Source: an uncultured Eubacteriales bacterium (GTDB lineage Bacteria > Bacillota > Clostridia > Christensenellales > UBA1242). Taken from it: a stretch of DNA of 64,000 bases. Both the position numbers and the translations under genes were made by a program. A model generated the notes under the pieces. The model ran no database searches. It saw only the letters and a list, made by a program, of their open reading frames with translations, and was not told the origin of the DNA. The stretch is from NCBI GenBank assembly GCA_948695535.1, contig CAPRTS010000005.1, positions 4,125 to 68,124 on the forward strand, in the 5' to 3' direction. This document shows, one piece after another, positions 38,780 through 47,314 of this stretch; position 1 is the first letter of the stretch, and the number at the start of each line of letters is the position of its first letter.

Positions 38780-39372
38780 TATTTACTCCGTGGCCGGTCG
38801 ACAAATTCGCAGTTCGCCAAGGCCATTTGTGCGGCTTCAAAATAAGCCACCCGTAAAGCATTCCGTTGCAAAATGGCGGCGTCGGTCGCTTCCCAAATAA
38901 TAAAAGTCGCAATAATCGATAAAACTTCGTAACCAACCACGTTAACTTGCACTTTGGCTAATACAAAATATAACGCCAATAACGCTACCCCAAAAAGATA
39001 CAACAACCACGCTTTAACGGCGTTCAGTCGCAAATCTTGTTTTTTGTCCCGCAAACGCAGATCATAGTGTTCTTTCAATAAAGCATCAACCTTAGGGCGT
39101 TCACTTTTGGGCACTCCGTGGCAACGGATGGTAACGGGCACCACGGACGGAAGGTTGTAAATTTTTTCGTCAAGCATAGCATAAATAGCGGGGTCTAGGT
39201 CTTGCTGTCGTCCCATGCTTAACGGGTTATACAAATTCTGCGCCGTAAGGTTAACGTCAATGACGGCTACCCCGTTATCGTTTAAGTATTCAGCCTTAAC
39301 GTATTCGTGAACGGGTTGTTGGCGGGCTTCGTAGGCCTTGATTTGTTGTTTCATTTGCTTAATGCGATTCAT
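38779..39372 (-). CDS. Hypothetical protein with two membrane helices
   Basis: About 197 residues from the ATG at 39372. Soluble N-terminal part (VAVIDVNLTAQNLYNPLSMG...VPVTIRCHGVPKSERPKV), two adjacent membrane helices at about 115-160, short C-terminal tail. Operon partner of YigZ. Not recognised. Confidence 0.65.
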   Translation of the reverse strand: MNRIKQMKQQIKAYEARQQPVHEYVKAEYLNDNGVAVIDVNLTAQNLYNPLSMGRQQDLDPAIYAMLDEKIYNLPSVVPVTIRCHGVPKSERPKVDALLKEHYDLRLRDKKQDLRLNAVKAWLLYLFGVALLALYFVLAKVQVNVVGYEVLSIIATFIIWEATDAAILQRNALRVAYFEAAQMALANCEFVDRPRSK

Positions 39373-39378
39373 CACTTT

Positions 39379-39406
39379 ATTTTAGCACACTGATTATGCG
39401 CGTCAA
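39379..39406 (-). promoter_or_regulatory. Promoter (leaderless layout), minus strand
   Basis: TTGACG (39401-39406), 16 nt, TAAAAT (39379-39384), 6 nt, ATG at 39372. Confidence 0.6.
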
Positions 39407-39410
39407 TAAG

Positions 39411-39439
39411 TTGCCAAATTAGCCTAAGTCCCTTATAGT
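39411..39439 (+). promoter_or_regulatory. Promoter (leaderless layout), plus strand
   Basis: TTGCCA (39411-39416), 17 nt, TATAGT (39434-39439), 6 nt, ATG at 39446. Back to back with the divergent promoter at 39379-39406; both genes are leaderless, whereas the second gene of the plus operon has AGAAGGAG. Confidence 0.7.
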
Positions 39440-39445
39440 GTAATT

Positions 39446-40345
39446 ATGGAAGCAATTTTCTTACCTGCTGTGGACGGGTACCAACTGGCGCTACACGTGT
39501 TTGCGGTACCTGACGCCAAGGCCGTTGTGCAAGTCGTACACGGCATGGAAGAACACCAAGAACGTTACGAACCAGTAGTCAAATTCTTAAACCAACACGG
39601 TTATAGCGTTGTCACCGCCGACCTGCGCGGACACGGGCACCACGCCACCGACTTAGGCTATTTCAAAGACAAAGACGGCTACCGTTACTTAATTAAAGAC
39701 CAACAAGTAATTACCGATTATATCCGCGAAAACTTCAAGGGCTTACCTATTTATTTGTTAGCCCACTCCATGGGCACAATTATTACCCGTGTTCTATTAC
39801 AAACGGATTCAAACAAATACCAGAAAGTGGTACTGTCCGGCTACCCCAATTACCAAAGTGGTGCCCGTTTTGGGATTATGCTTGCCAACTTGACTAAGGC
39901 TTGCCATGGTGCCAAGTACAAGTCCAAGTTAATTCAAAACCTTAGTGTAGGTGCGTTCAATAAAAAGATTAAAAACCCGCAAAGCGACTGCGACTGGGTT
40001 TGTGCTAACCCGACCGCCTTGCAAGCCTACCGCGACGACCCGTTATGCGGTTTCGGGTTTACTTGTTCGGCATTTGGGGATTTGTTCCATTTAGTAGTGT
40101 TAATGCACCAACCTAAACGTTACGTTAACGTCAATACTAACTTACCATTTTTAATGTTACGTGGCGTCGACGACCCGTGCACCGGTGGTACAAAAGGTGC
40201 TACCGATTCGCAAAAAACTCTACGCCGAGCGGGCTTTACGCAGTTAACAGCCATTGATTACCCTGCGCTGCGTCACGAGATTTTGAACGAAGTTGACCGC
40301 CAAAAAGTTTACGACGACATTTTGGCGTTTTATGAGCATAATTAA
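39446..40345 (+). CDS. Alpha/beta hydrolase, monoacylglycerol lipase-like
   Basis: 299 residues. VVHGMEEHQERYEPVV and ADLRGHGHH in the N-terminal half, nucleophile elbow AHSMGT at about 113-118, late Asp (GVDDPCTGG) and His (LRHEILNE). Lysophospholipase/monoacylglycerol lipase family. First gene of a two-gene operon. Confidence 0.9.
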   Translation: MEAIFLPAVDGYQLALHVFAVPDAKAVVQVVHGMEEHQERYEPVVKFLNQHGYSVVTADLRGHGHHATDLGYFKDKDGYRYLIKDQQVITDYIRENFKGLPIYLLAHSMGTIITRVLLQTDSNKYQKVVLSGYPNYQSGARFGIMLANLTKACHGAKYKSKLIQNLSVGAFNKKIKNPQSDCDWVCANPTALQAYRDDPLCGFGFTCSAFGDLFHLVVLMHQPKRYVNVNTNLPFLMLRGVDDPCTGGTKGATDSQKTLRRAGFTQLTAIDYPALRHEILNEVDRQKVYDDILAFYEHN

Positions 40346-40362
40346 AAAGAAGGAGCAGAAAA

Positions 40363-41517
40363 ATGGATAATATTGAAAAAGAAAGTTACAGCAAAAGTTC
40401 GTACCGCATGGTACAGCGGGTGCGCGCACAAGGTGCGGAATACGGGATTGATGTTCCCTACTTGCAATACCCACTGCCCCAAGAACGCAGCACGGGTCTA
40501 GCCCTAAAAACTATGCTTGCTTTGTCGGCGGTGTTAGTAGCGGCGGGAGTTGGTTTACTGCTTTGGGCAATAATACGTCTATTCGTGCCAGTTATCAGCA
40601 CCATCGGCGACCTTGATTGGGCTGACAATATGCACCAGTTGCCCTTGCTCAGTTTAATTGGCTCGTTATCTACCATTATGATTTGGATCGTCGTTATTGC
40701 CGTCCCGTTATTGGCACTGGCGATGGTTATTGGTGGCTTGAATTACCTTTTTACCTTGCTACGGATCAGTCGTTTATCAATGCCAGAAAAAGCAGTTGGC
40801 TTTTACTTGGGGCGTGTTAAAAAATTAGCCCTGATTTACGCGATTACTAGCAGTGTAGTGACCATAGCCTTGTTTATTATTGTTCCGACTGTTGTCGTCG
40901 GAATCATTGGTGCCCTGATTGCGGTGTACTTATGGGCGCTGTTCGCCGTATTACAAAACGAACGCAACCGCGCTTTGCCCAAATTCAAAAGCTTACCGGC
41001 CGAACAACAAGCTGACTTCACTGCTCATTCCCAAGCGTTAAAGTTAGCACATTCCCGACGTAACGCCCGCAAAGCCACCCAAATAGTAAATGGTTCGCGC
41101 AACGGTAAATTAGGTATTATCTTGGCACTGCTTGGCGATTTCGATGATGCCCGTGTCGTATACAACAATTTAAAAGACAACGACATAATGCGTCCTACTG
41201 CCACCGGCTTGGCCAAGCGTGCCTTATGGCAATTACTTAACTTTACGTTATCCGTACTGGGTGGTTTAGCCATTATTTGGGGTTTAATGGCGGCTTTTAT
41301 TGACGTCATCTTGTTAAAGGTTATCTTTATAATCCCCGCGGTCGCGGTAATTTTATACAGTTTACTGGTAGCCGTTCCCGTGATCATAAACTTTGCCGTT
41401 AAGCAATTGAAACTTAACCACCATTACCTAGGTTGGGTAGCGTTAGGGTTAACCTTGTTGGCGGTGGTGGCGATGGTTGGTTTAATATTTTTAATTCTCA
41501 GTACCTTTGGTGCTTAA
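40363..41517 (+). CDS. Polytopic membrane protein of unknown function
   Basis: 384 residues. A short cytosolic N-terminus, then about seven membrane helices in two groups (about 45-200 and 295-380) separated by a soluble stretch of about 85 residues. Ribosome site AGAAGGAG. Follows the lipase gene by 17 nt; no domain recognised. Confidence 0.7.
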   Translation: MDNIEKESYSKSSYRMVQRVRAQGAEYGIDVPYLQYPLPQERSTGLALKTMLALSAVLVAAGVGLLLWAIIRLFVPVISTIGDLDWADNMHQLPLLSLIGSLSTIMIWIVVIAVPLLALAMVIGGLNYLFTLLRISRLSMPEKAVGFYLGRVKKLALIYAITSSVVTIALFIIVPTVVVGIIGALIAVYLWALFAVLQNERNRALPKFKSLPAEQQADFTAHSQALKLAHSRRNARKATQIVNGSRNGKLGIILALLGDFDDARVVYNNLKDNDIMRPTATGLAKRALWQLLNFTLSVLGGLAIIWGLMAAFIDVILLKVIFIIPAVAVILYSLLVAVPVIINFAVKQLKLNHHYLGWVALGLTLLAVVAMVGLIFLILSTFGA

Positions 41518-41620
41518 CACACAATGGCATCACTTTGTGTGTAATGAGTTAGCGACCCCGCTTTCACTTGGATACAGGCAAAACTAATAGCTTGATTAGC
41601 GTCAGCGAAAAATTGACGTT

Positions 41621-41860
41621 TTGCAACCGGAGCCACCGCAACGCTTTAAGTATTTACAATACGGTATTGACGGGATCAGCGCCAAAGTACTCAGCGAAAA
41701 TTTGAAACAGTTAGAAGCCGACGGCTTAATCAAGCGCACCGTTTACGACGAAATGCCCATCCGTGACGAATACTCGTTTACCGACTTAGGCGAACAAATG
41801 CGTCCAATTATTCAAACGATGGCTGACTGGGGACAAGTTTATATAGCCCAACGTACCTGA
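41621..41860 (+). pseudogene. HxlR-type winged-helix regulator, N-terminally truncated
   Basis: RFKYLQYGIDGISAKVLSENLKQLEADGLIKRTVYDEMPIRDEYSFTDLGE matches the recognition helix and wing of HxlR regulators. The first 40 or so residues (usual CP...IGGKW) are absent and no ATG or ribosome site is present, so it is likely a remnant. Confidence 0.7.
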
Positions 41861-41861
41861 G

Positions 41862-42347
41862 TTAATACAAATTCTTTTGCCACTGACTTGACGGTTTATG
41901 ATCAACGTTAGAAAAGAACATTTCGCTATGTTGTCCTTGGCCTAAGAAAATCGGCAACATGTCTAAGAAATATTCGGCGGTTTGCGAGTTTTTAATTTCG
42001 TCTAACGTTAACCACAAATTTTCGCCTTCGTGCGAACGCGGTTTCAAATGCCCGTAGAAAGTATCAGTCTTAAATAAGAGTACTAAATAACGTTTATTGC
42101 TGCTGGGATAATACCAATCCTTGAAACCGCAAGGTACCACCTTGGCAATGGTTAGGCCGGTTTCTTCTTTAACTTCGCGTATCACTGACGGCACTAATGG
42201 TTCTCCGGGCTCCGTATGTCCACCGGGGAAAGCAATTCCGCAGTAGGCCTTGCTGGTACGATTTTGCACCAACACTTTGTCCGTCGTTACATCGTAAACC
42301 ATGCACATGGTAGTGATTTCAACATTTTCTAACGGGTGTTCGCTCAT
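41862..42347 (-). CDS. Nudix hydrolase
   Basis: 161 residues from the ATG at 42347, preceded by AAAGGAAG. Nudix box GGHTEPGEPLVPSVIREVKEETGL at about 40-63. Resembles 8-oxo-dGTP diphosphatase-type members. The frame extension upstream to 42416 covers the promoter and is rejected. Confidence 0.88.
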   Translation of the reverse strand: MSEHPLENVEITTMCMVYDVTTDKVLVQNRTSKAYCGIAFPGGHTEPGEPLVPSVIREVKEETGLTIAKVVPCGFKDWYYPSSNKRYLVLLFKTDTFYGHLKPRSHEGENLWLTLDEIKNSQTAEYFLDMLPIFLGQGQHSEMFFSNVDHKPSSQWQKNLY

Positions 42348-42368
42348 TTGTATCTTCCTTTCTGTCCT

Positions 42369-42397
42369 AATATAAAACCACCCACCATACTTGTCAA
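42369..42397 (-). promoter_or_regulatory. Promoter of the Nudix gene (with leader)
   Basis: Consensus TTGACA (42392-42397), 17 nt, TATATT (42369-42374). Here 21 nt and a Shine-Dalgarno precede the ATG, showing that this genome also uses normal leaders. Confidence 0.75.
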
Positions 42398-42623
42398 TCG
42401 ACAGTGCAAAAGTCACTAACTAAATGCATTGCCTATCCATTTTGCCGTTAGAGAAATTATACTTTAAAAGCGCTGTCCTTTCCTTTTAGCTAACCATCAA
42501 TAAATAACAAACATAACAACACTACCACGTGGAAAGCCAATCATGGCAATCAAACAACTAACTAAGCTCTCGGTGATTAGTTACAATTTATCGAGCCATT
42601 TACAACAAAACGGTTGCCTTAAC

Positions 42624-43451
42624 TCATTTATCTTTGCGCAAATATTTAAGATAAAGTTTGCCGCGCAATTTTCGTGGCACTAAAACATGACCAATAAAAC
42701 GAACAACTTTGGCTTTTGTATAGGCACCAAAACTCATCAATTTGTGTTTGCGCATCAATTTCAACAACCCTTTGATACTACGATAATATTTCAGTCCCCC
42801 ACGTCGAGCAAAAGTCGCTTGATTAATACGAGCATAAACCAGCACCTCTGGTAAATTATAAAATTTAGCTCCCGCCAAATACATTCTAATGTAAAGATAC
42901 CAATCTTCCGCATAATACCATGACTTATAACCACCAGCTTCCAATAACATTGCTCTTTTAAAAATGATCGTTTGGTGACAAAACGGAGTGCGTCTGGTCA
43001 TAAATTTAACAATATCATCATGTTTTTCTGGTACGGATTTAATTTTGGCCAAATTTTCTATTTCATCAAAAAATTCTTGCGTGTACGCACCAACAAGCTC
43101 AAGTTCCGGATTAGCGTCGAATACTGCCATTTGTTTAGCAAAACGATCCGCAATCGCAATATCATCACTATCCATACGGGCAATATATTCACCGGTGCAA
43201 TATTGTTCACCTAATGCTAACGCTCCGCCTAAACCCAAATTTTTTTCCGACCAAATATTTTGATAAACCGGGTATTGTTTTTCTAGCATAGTCAACGTTT
43301 GTTTTAAATCTTTTCCAACTGGGCCATCCACAACCATAATAATTTGTTTTGGCGGTAAAGTTTGTTTAATTATACTTTCAACTGCAGTTACCACATTGCA
43401 CGGAATATCATTTTTGTATACCGACATTAAAACTGAAATATCCTTATTCAC
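42624..43451 (-). CDS. Glycosyltransferase family 2
   Basis: About 275 residues from a GTG at 43451 (TTTGGAG upstream). SVLMSVYKNDIPCN start, MVVDGPVG, LGLGGALALGEQYCTGEYIARMDSDDIA (DxD) at about 78-88, and ED in YYAEDWYLYIRM. Probably adds a sugar to envelope glycans. Extending to 43517 gives a hydrophobic, unsupported leader. Confidence 0.88.
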   Translation of the reverse strand: MNKDISVLMSVYKNDIPCNVVTAVESIIKQTLPPKQIIMVVDGPVGKDLKQTLTMLEKQYPVYQNIWSEKNLGLGGALALGEQYCTGEYIARMDSDDIAIADRFAKQMAVFDANPELELVGAYTQEFFDEIENLAKIKSVPEKHDDIVKFMTRRTPFCHQTIIFKRAMLLEAGGYKSWYYAEDWYLYIRMYLAGAKFYNLPEVLVYARINQATFARRGGLKYYRSIKGLLKLMRKHKLMSFGAYTKAKVVRFIGHVLVPRKLRGKLYLKYLRKDK

Positions 43452-43518
43452 ATACACTCCAAAATTACTGTGCCTTAAATAAGTATAATATACTACCCCC
43501 ACGCCAAGCAAGTACAAA

Positions 43519-44709
43519 TCAACAAGTAAAAGTTATTACCCAATAGAGCGCTGTTGACAATTCCATTTTTAACGTAAGCGTATTCCCGCTGAGTTTGCCT
43601 TCGGCGATTGCAACGTCACTTGCGTTAATTAAATAGAAAATTGAAGTATCGTGGCGGCGATACTTATAAACGTCGTCGCCCGTCAATTCGTCGAACGCGC
43701 CGTTGCCGAAATCGACAGTGCCGCGAACCTCGCCGTTTTCTTTGCAGATAACGGTTTTACCTTGATTTGAAGTATTCATACTTTCCGTCATAGCCACATA
43801 CTCGTTTCCCGTATCGGTTACGGGATTTCCGTCGCCGTCCTGCAAAACCATGCTTTGGAAAGTGAACGTTCTTCCGACAAAAACGTCCTTTACCGTTATT
43901 TGCACCGCAGACGAAACCACGTGCCAATAATTATGCGTTCTGTCAATCATAGCGAAAAGCATATATTCTCCCGGTTCGAAGCCGGGGTGGCCCGAATAAT
44001 ACTGCCATATTTCGTGTTCGGTTTTGACGGAATCCGCACTATAAAAATTATATATAAATTCATAGTCGGTTTTCTGCGCTTCGGTAAAAGCATCGTATGC
44101 GGCTTTTTTGATATAGTACAGTGCATAATTTCCGTTGCCGTCATTCGTTTGCCATTGCGTGTCGTCAGAATTTTGAACATATGTTACCGTCAAATTCTTT
44201 GGATTTGTAAGCGCTACGTTGGGCGTAGTTTCGTTTTTGTACCACGTAGCTTTTGTCGGGCGCACGGTGAACGCGCCGCTTCCCGCCTGATCTACGTTGA
44301 TATAAACTCTTGCTTGTTGCTCGAAGTTCGTCAGCGTGTCGTAGGTGTATTCGATAGTATAAGTGCCTGCAAAATATTCGTCGGGGAGTTTGTCTATGGG
44401 CGTTTCTGCGTCCGCATGGAAAGGCATATAAGAATACTTAACTTGTAATTTGTCGTCGTTAAAATCGAGCGGCTTTATGTCTCCGTTGGAATAGTCGAGA
44501 TAAAGTTTATATTTCGTTAAATCGGGTTTTTCGCCATACGTTATGTTTATGTTAATATTATGCTCGCCGTGGTCGGGTTGTTCGCCCGTTTCCGACGCCA
44601 AAAGATATTGCGGACGAGGCGCGGGATCGTTGCCGCAGGCGACAAGCCCAAACGCACAGCAAAGCGCGCACACTACGCCTATCAAAGTAAGAATGATTTT
44701 CTTTTTCAT
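43519..44709 (-). CDS. Predicted lipoprotein, paralogue A, under an apparent invertible promoter
   Basis: 396 residues. Signal peptide MKKKIILTLIGVVCALCCAFGLVAC ends in a lipobox with Cys at about 25. The mature part is beta-rich with three segments shared with the lipoprotein at 58763-59641: YGEKPDLTKYKLYLDYSNGD, GAFTVRPTKATW and the EHEI...FEPGEYMLFAMIDRT...SSAVQITV block. Cell-surface binding role is likely but the ligand is unknown. AAGGAG precedes the ATG. The putative switch at 44738-44848 begins 28 nt upstream. Confidence 0.75.
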   Translation of the reverse strand: MKKKIILTLIGVVCALCCAFGLVACGNDPAPRPQYLLASETGEQPDHGEHNININITYGEKPDLTKYKLYLDYSNGDIKPLDFNDDKLQVKYSYMPFHADAETPIDKLPDEYFAGTYTIEYTYDTLTNFEQQARVYINVDQAGSGAFTVRPTKATWYKNETTPNVALTNPKNLTVTYVQNSDDTQWQTNDGNGNYALYYIKKAAYDAFTEAQKTDYEFIYNFYSADSVKTEHEIWQYYSGHPGFEPGEYMLFAMIDRTHNYWHVVSSAVQITVKDVFVGRTFTFQSMVLQDGDGNPVTDTGNEYVAMTESMNTSNQGKTVICKENGEVRGTVDFGNGAFDELTGDDVYKYRRHDTSIFYLINASDVAIAEGKLSGNTLTLKMELSTALYWVITFTC

Positions 44710-44737
44710 TTTGTCTCCTTTTTGGGTTGTAATTAAT

Positions 44738-44848
44738 GTGTACTTTTCCTAGAAAAAAAATCTTGACTAAACAAAGGGCAATAACCTATACTATTTATAG
44801 TAATTTTGCTAAAAACGGCGCCAATGCGACGTTTTAGGAAAAGTACAC
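44738..44848. promoter_or_regulatory. Putative invertible promoter segment
   Basis: Perfect 14-bp inverted repeats GTGTACTTTTCCTA (44738-44751) and its complement (44835-44848) flank 83 bp that contain a promoter: TTGACT (44763-44768), 18 nt, TATACT (44787-44792), pointing right. To the left is the lipoprotein gene on the minus strand; to the right a terminator and then a Gin/Hin-type serine invertase. In the drawn orientation the promoter faces away from the lipoprotein; inversion would drive it. Confidence 0.6.
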
Positions 44849-44863
44849 TTTTACTAAAATATC

Positions 44864-44896
44864 AAGCGCAGACCGTTAAGTAAGCTGCGCTTTTTT
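44864..44896 (+). terminator. Intrinsic terminator between switch and invertase
   Basis: AAGCGCAG/CTGCGCTT stem followed by TTTT on the plus strand. It would stop transcription from the right-facing promoter. A TATACT box just after it (about 44899) could drive the recombinase separately. Confidence 0.75.
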
Positions 44897-44934
44897 GTTA
44901 TACTATTACTACCAATAAAAGGAGTATGCACTAT

Positions 44935-45540
44935 ATGGCTACCTACGCCTACGGCCGCGTTTCCGCACGTGACCAAAATTTACAACGACAAATTGCTGCT
45001 TTTTCCGCATATGGTATTCCTAAAAACTGTATTTTTACGGACAAAAAAAGTGGCAAAAATTTTGACAGAGATGGTTACCAACGCTTATTAAAAAAACTAA
45101 AATCTGGCGATTTATTAGTCCTTAAATCGATTGACCGTTTAGGGCGCAATTACCAACAAATCATAGCGGAATGGGCCTACATCACGAATACCATTGGCGC
45201 GGATATTTTGGTATTGGACATGCCCTTGCTCGACACCCGCACGCAACCAAATACGTTAGTAAACAAATTTATTACTGATATTGTCTTGCAAATTTTGTCG
45301 TTCGTAGCACAAAATGAACGCGAGAATATTAAGGCCAGACAAGCAGACGGAATCAAAGTAGCCAAGGCACGTGGCGTAAAATTTGGCCGACCCAAACGGG
45401 AATACTCCGCCGAGTTTTTGCACGTGGCCAACGGTTATATCCAGCAAACCATTCCGTCAAAACTCGCGATGGAAAAGTTAGGCTTGCGTAAAGATAATTT
45501 TTACTATCATATACGCCGTATAAGGAAATTATACGTTTAA
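44935..45540 (+). CDS. Small serine recombinase, DNA invertase/resolvase type
   Basis: 201 residues from the ATG at 44935 (AAAGGAG 10 nt upstream; the ATG at 44926 is too close to it). Resolvase domain with YGRVSARDQN (catalytic Ser at about 8), IDRLGRNYQQ, then a short C-terminal helix-turn-helix (IPSKLAMEKLGLRKDNFYYHI). The size fits Gin/Hin invertases or Tn3-type resolvases. Next to the inverted-repeat promoter, so inversion is the favoured role. Confidence 0.9.
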   Translation: MATYAYGRVSARDQNLQRQIAAFSAYGIPKNCIFTDKKSGKNFDRDGYQRLLKKLKSGDLLVLKSIDRLGRNYQQIIAEWAYITNTIGADILVLDMPLLDTRTQPNTLVNKFITDIVLQILSFVAQNERENIKARQADGIKVAKARGVKFGRPKREYSAEFLHVANGYIQQTIPSKLAMEKLGLRKDNFYYHIRRIRKLYV

Positions 45541-45621
45541 CACCAAAGTTTTACCCAGTGCACTCCACGGCGCAAAAATAGTAACCCATAACGAATAAAT
45601 GTGTAGCTCGATAATTGTAAT

Positions 45622-45828
45622 TTATAAAAGTTTTTTGAATATAATAGTTTTTTCTTGCAAAGAAATTTTTGTTACTTCAAACCCATATTCCCTTGCCTGT
45701 TTTTTATAAGTTAAAAACGAATGGTCTATGTCGAACCCAACAATGTCTTTTATTTCGCTGAAAGACATTTTACATTCGCTTTTGGCATTGTTTTGTAAAT
45801 ATTGCCACAGTAATTCGTATTTGCTCAC
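45622..45828 (-). CDS. Small conserved protein
   Basis: 68 residues. YELLWQYLQNN...MSFSEIKDIVGFDIDHSFLTYKKQAREYGFEVTKISLQEKTI resembles a widespread small family with this SFL-K-YG pattern, of unknown function. No strong ribosome site. Confidence 0.6.
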   Translation of the reverse strand: MSKYELLWQYLQNNAKSECKMSFSEIKDIVGFDIDHSFLTYKKQAREYGFEVTKISLQEKTIIFKKLL

Positions 45829-45866
45829 GTTAATTTATCCTAAATTGTAATTTAGTTGCAACAGAT

Positions 45867-46165
45867 TTATTTGTCAAATCGTTCGACAGGTTCCATAATT
45901 TTTTTCGTTTTGTATTTCGTGTGTAATATAATTTCCCCGTTATGGGAAACGGCATAATTAGTCCACGCCAGAGGTGCGTTTGCGCTTTTCCTTGACTGTC
46001 GATAAATACGCTCTCAAACGGTATGCCTTTCTCTTTGGCAAAGTTTTCTACGACAGGAACATATTTCGCCGGGAAAGGACAGCCGTGTGAATAATAGATT
46101 ACAAAACCTTGTTTCTCTATTTTCGAATTTTTGGCACAATTTTGAATTGCGGAACGGGTGTATTA
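45867..46165 (-). pseudogene. YoaP-like acetyltransferase, C-terminal remnant with a frameshift
   Basis: The minus strand reads QNCAKNSKIEKQGFVIYYSHGCPFPAKYVPVVENFAKEKGIPF, then after an apparent one-base deletion continues in another frame as NAPLAWTNYAVSHNGEIILHTKYKTKKIMEPVERFDK. This is the end of GNAT proteins with a YoaP domain. The N-terminal acetyltransferase is missing. Confidence 0.6.
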
Positions 46166-46281
46166 CCATCAAAAGGAATTCATTTAGGTATTGACTGGTG
46201 GAACGGCATACCTTAAATACGCACACTACTCTACTAAAAGTTAATCGGGACAACTTTTATTGTCAAATCAAACGGCCGCTT

Positions 46282-46767
46282 TCAAACCTTATACGCAATC
46301 TTTAATCCTTGCTTTTCGTAGTCGCCGTTAATACGTTTCTCGGTTTCGCTTTTGGTTTCGTAGATTACTGCCCCATTTCGTTTGGCGATGATATTGGTAA
46401 CATCATCTAAATACCGCCCGACTAGAATAAAACGGTGACAGTTGATCGGGTCAATCTCCGCACACATCAGGCAAACGGTTTCGTGACTATTTCTTAATCG
46501 CGCCAACGCCTTTTGGAATGGTTCACTGTTAGCAATGGTTTTATACTTAAAATCCAACTGCCGCGCGCCAAACTCCCGCCAATGTTCATAATGGATATTA
46601 TACTTGGCCAGTTCCTTTGCTAACGCAGTATCATTGTAGGCGGCAAAATAGCGACTGCGCGGCATAGAACGCACGTCAATTAAAAGCGTTACCCCGTTCT
46701 GTTGCAATACATCAATGAACTGTGGCAGTTGGATTCCCGCGTAACCAATCGTAAAAATTTTTGGCAT
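46282..46767 (-). CDS. DUF488 family protein
   Basis: 161 residues. IFTIGYAGIQLPQFIDVLQQNGVTLLIDVRSMPRSR and the Cys-containing LMCAEIDPINCHR are the family signature. Function unknown, possibly nucleic-acid related. The ATG at 46767 is 6 nt after its -10 box. Confidence 0.88.
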   Translation of the reverse strand: MPKIFTIGYAGIQLPQFIDVLQQNGVTLLIDVRSMPRSRYFAAYNDTALAKELAKYNIHYEHWREFGARQLDFKYKTIANSEPFQKALARLRNSHETVCLMCAEIDPINCHRFILVGRYLDDVTNIIAKRNGAVIYETKSETEKRINGDYEKQGLKIAYKV

Positions 46768-46773
46768 CATTAC

Positions 46774-46802
46774 AGCGTACCACACGCTTACAAATGCACA
46801 AA
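46774..46802 (-). promoter_or_regulatory. Promoter of DUF488 gene (leaderless layout)
   Basis: TTTGTG (46797-46802), 17 nt, TACGCT (46774-46779), 6 nt to the ATG at 46767. Confidence 0.5.
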
Positions 46803-46911
46803 GACCTTTGCCACAAATTTACAATAAGAATTGTTCTCTCCGTACGGATGACACGGAATTGAAACTACTATGGTTGCTCTACCTAATGGGAATCTGTCCA
46901 GATTTTCTTGT

Positions 46912-47172
46912 CTAAGTTTCAAGTCCTAAACTACCAAATTTCACAATTGAGTTTTCATCAAACAGCCAATTTTCTCTTTGACAATTCACTGGTACATGTT
47001 TTGTTAAATTTACACGAATTACATCCAGTGTACTATCCAAAGCTTCTTTTGGTATCGCTGCGCCATCTTTATCAGAAACCAACCTAAATAACTCACCTGT
47101 GGTGGTATCTACTCCAGCGACACAGTAACCTTTATCTTTAAGTGACTTTGTTAAAATACATAACTCTTTCAT
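46912..47172 (-). CDS. Short OB-fold-type protein, possibly truncated
   Basis: 86 residues from the ATG at 47172. KELCILTKSLKDKGYCVAGVDTTTGELFRLVS resembles the N-terminal domain of dual-OB proteins found beside nucleic-acid systems; the usual second domain is missing, so this may be a fragment. A perfect 7-bp palindrome GGAATAC/GTATTCC (47185-47204) just upstream of the start could be an operator. Confidence 0.45.
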   Translation of the reverse strand: MKELCILTKSLKDKGYCVAGVDTTTGELFRLVSDKDGAAIPKEALDSTLDVIRVNLTKHVPVNCQRENWLFDENSIVKFGSLGLET

Positions 47173-47314
47173 TTCTACTCTATTGGAATACCAATTAGTA
47201 TTCCATGATGAGAATAGCACGAGATTTAGTAAACATGGTTTATTACTGGCACTAAAAATTAATTGCTTTTTAATTAACTATCAAAATGCTTTAATTCTAC
47301 AAAATTGATTTGAA

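Noticed and set aside
43519..43560. Left attachment site of element A
   Set aside because: No copy of the tRNA-Ala 3' end is visible near 43.5 kb or elsewhere left of 56 kb, so the left boundary cannot be set.
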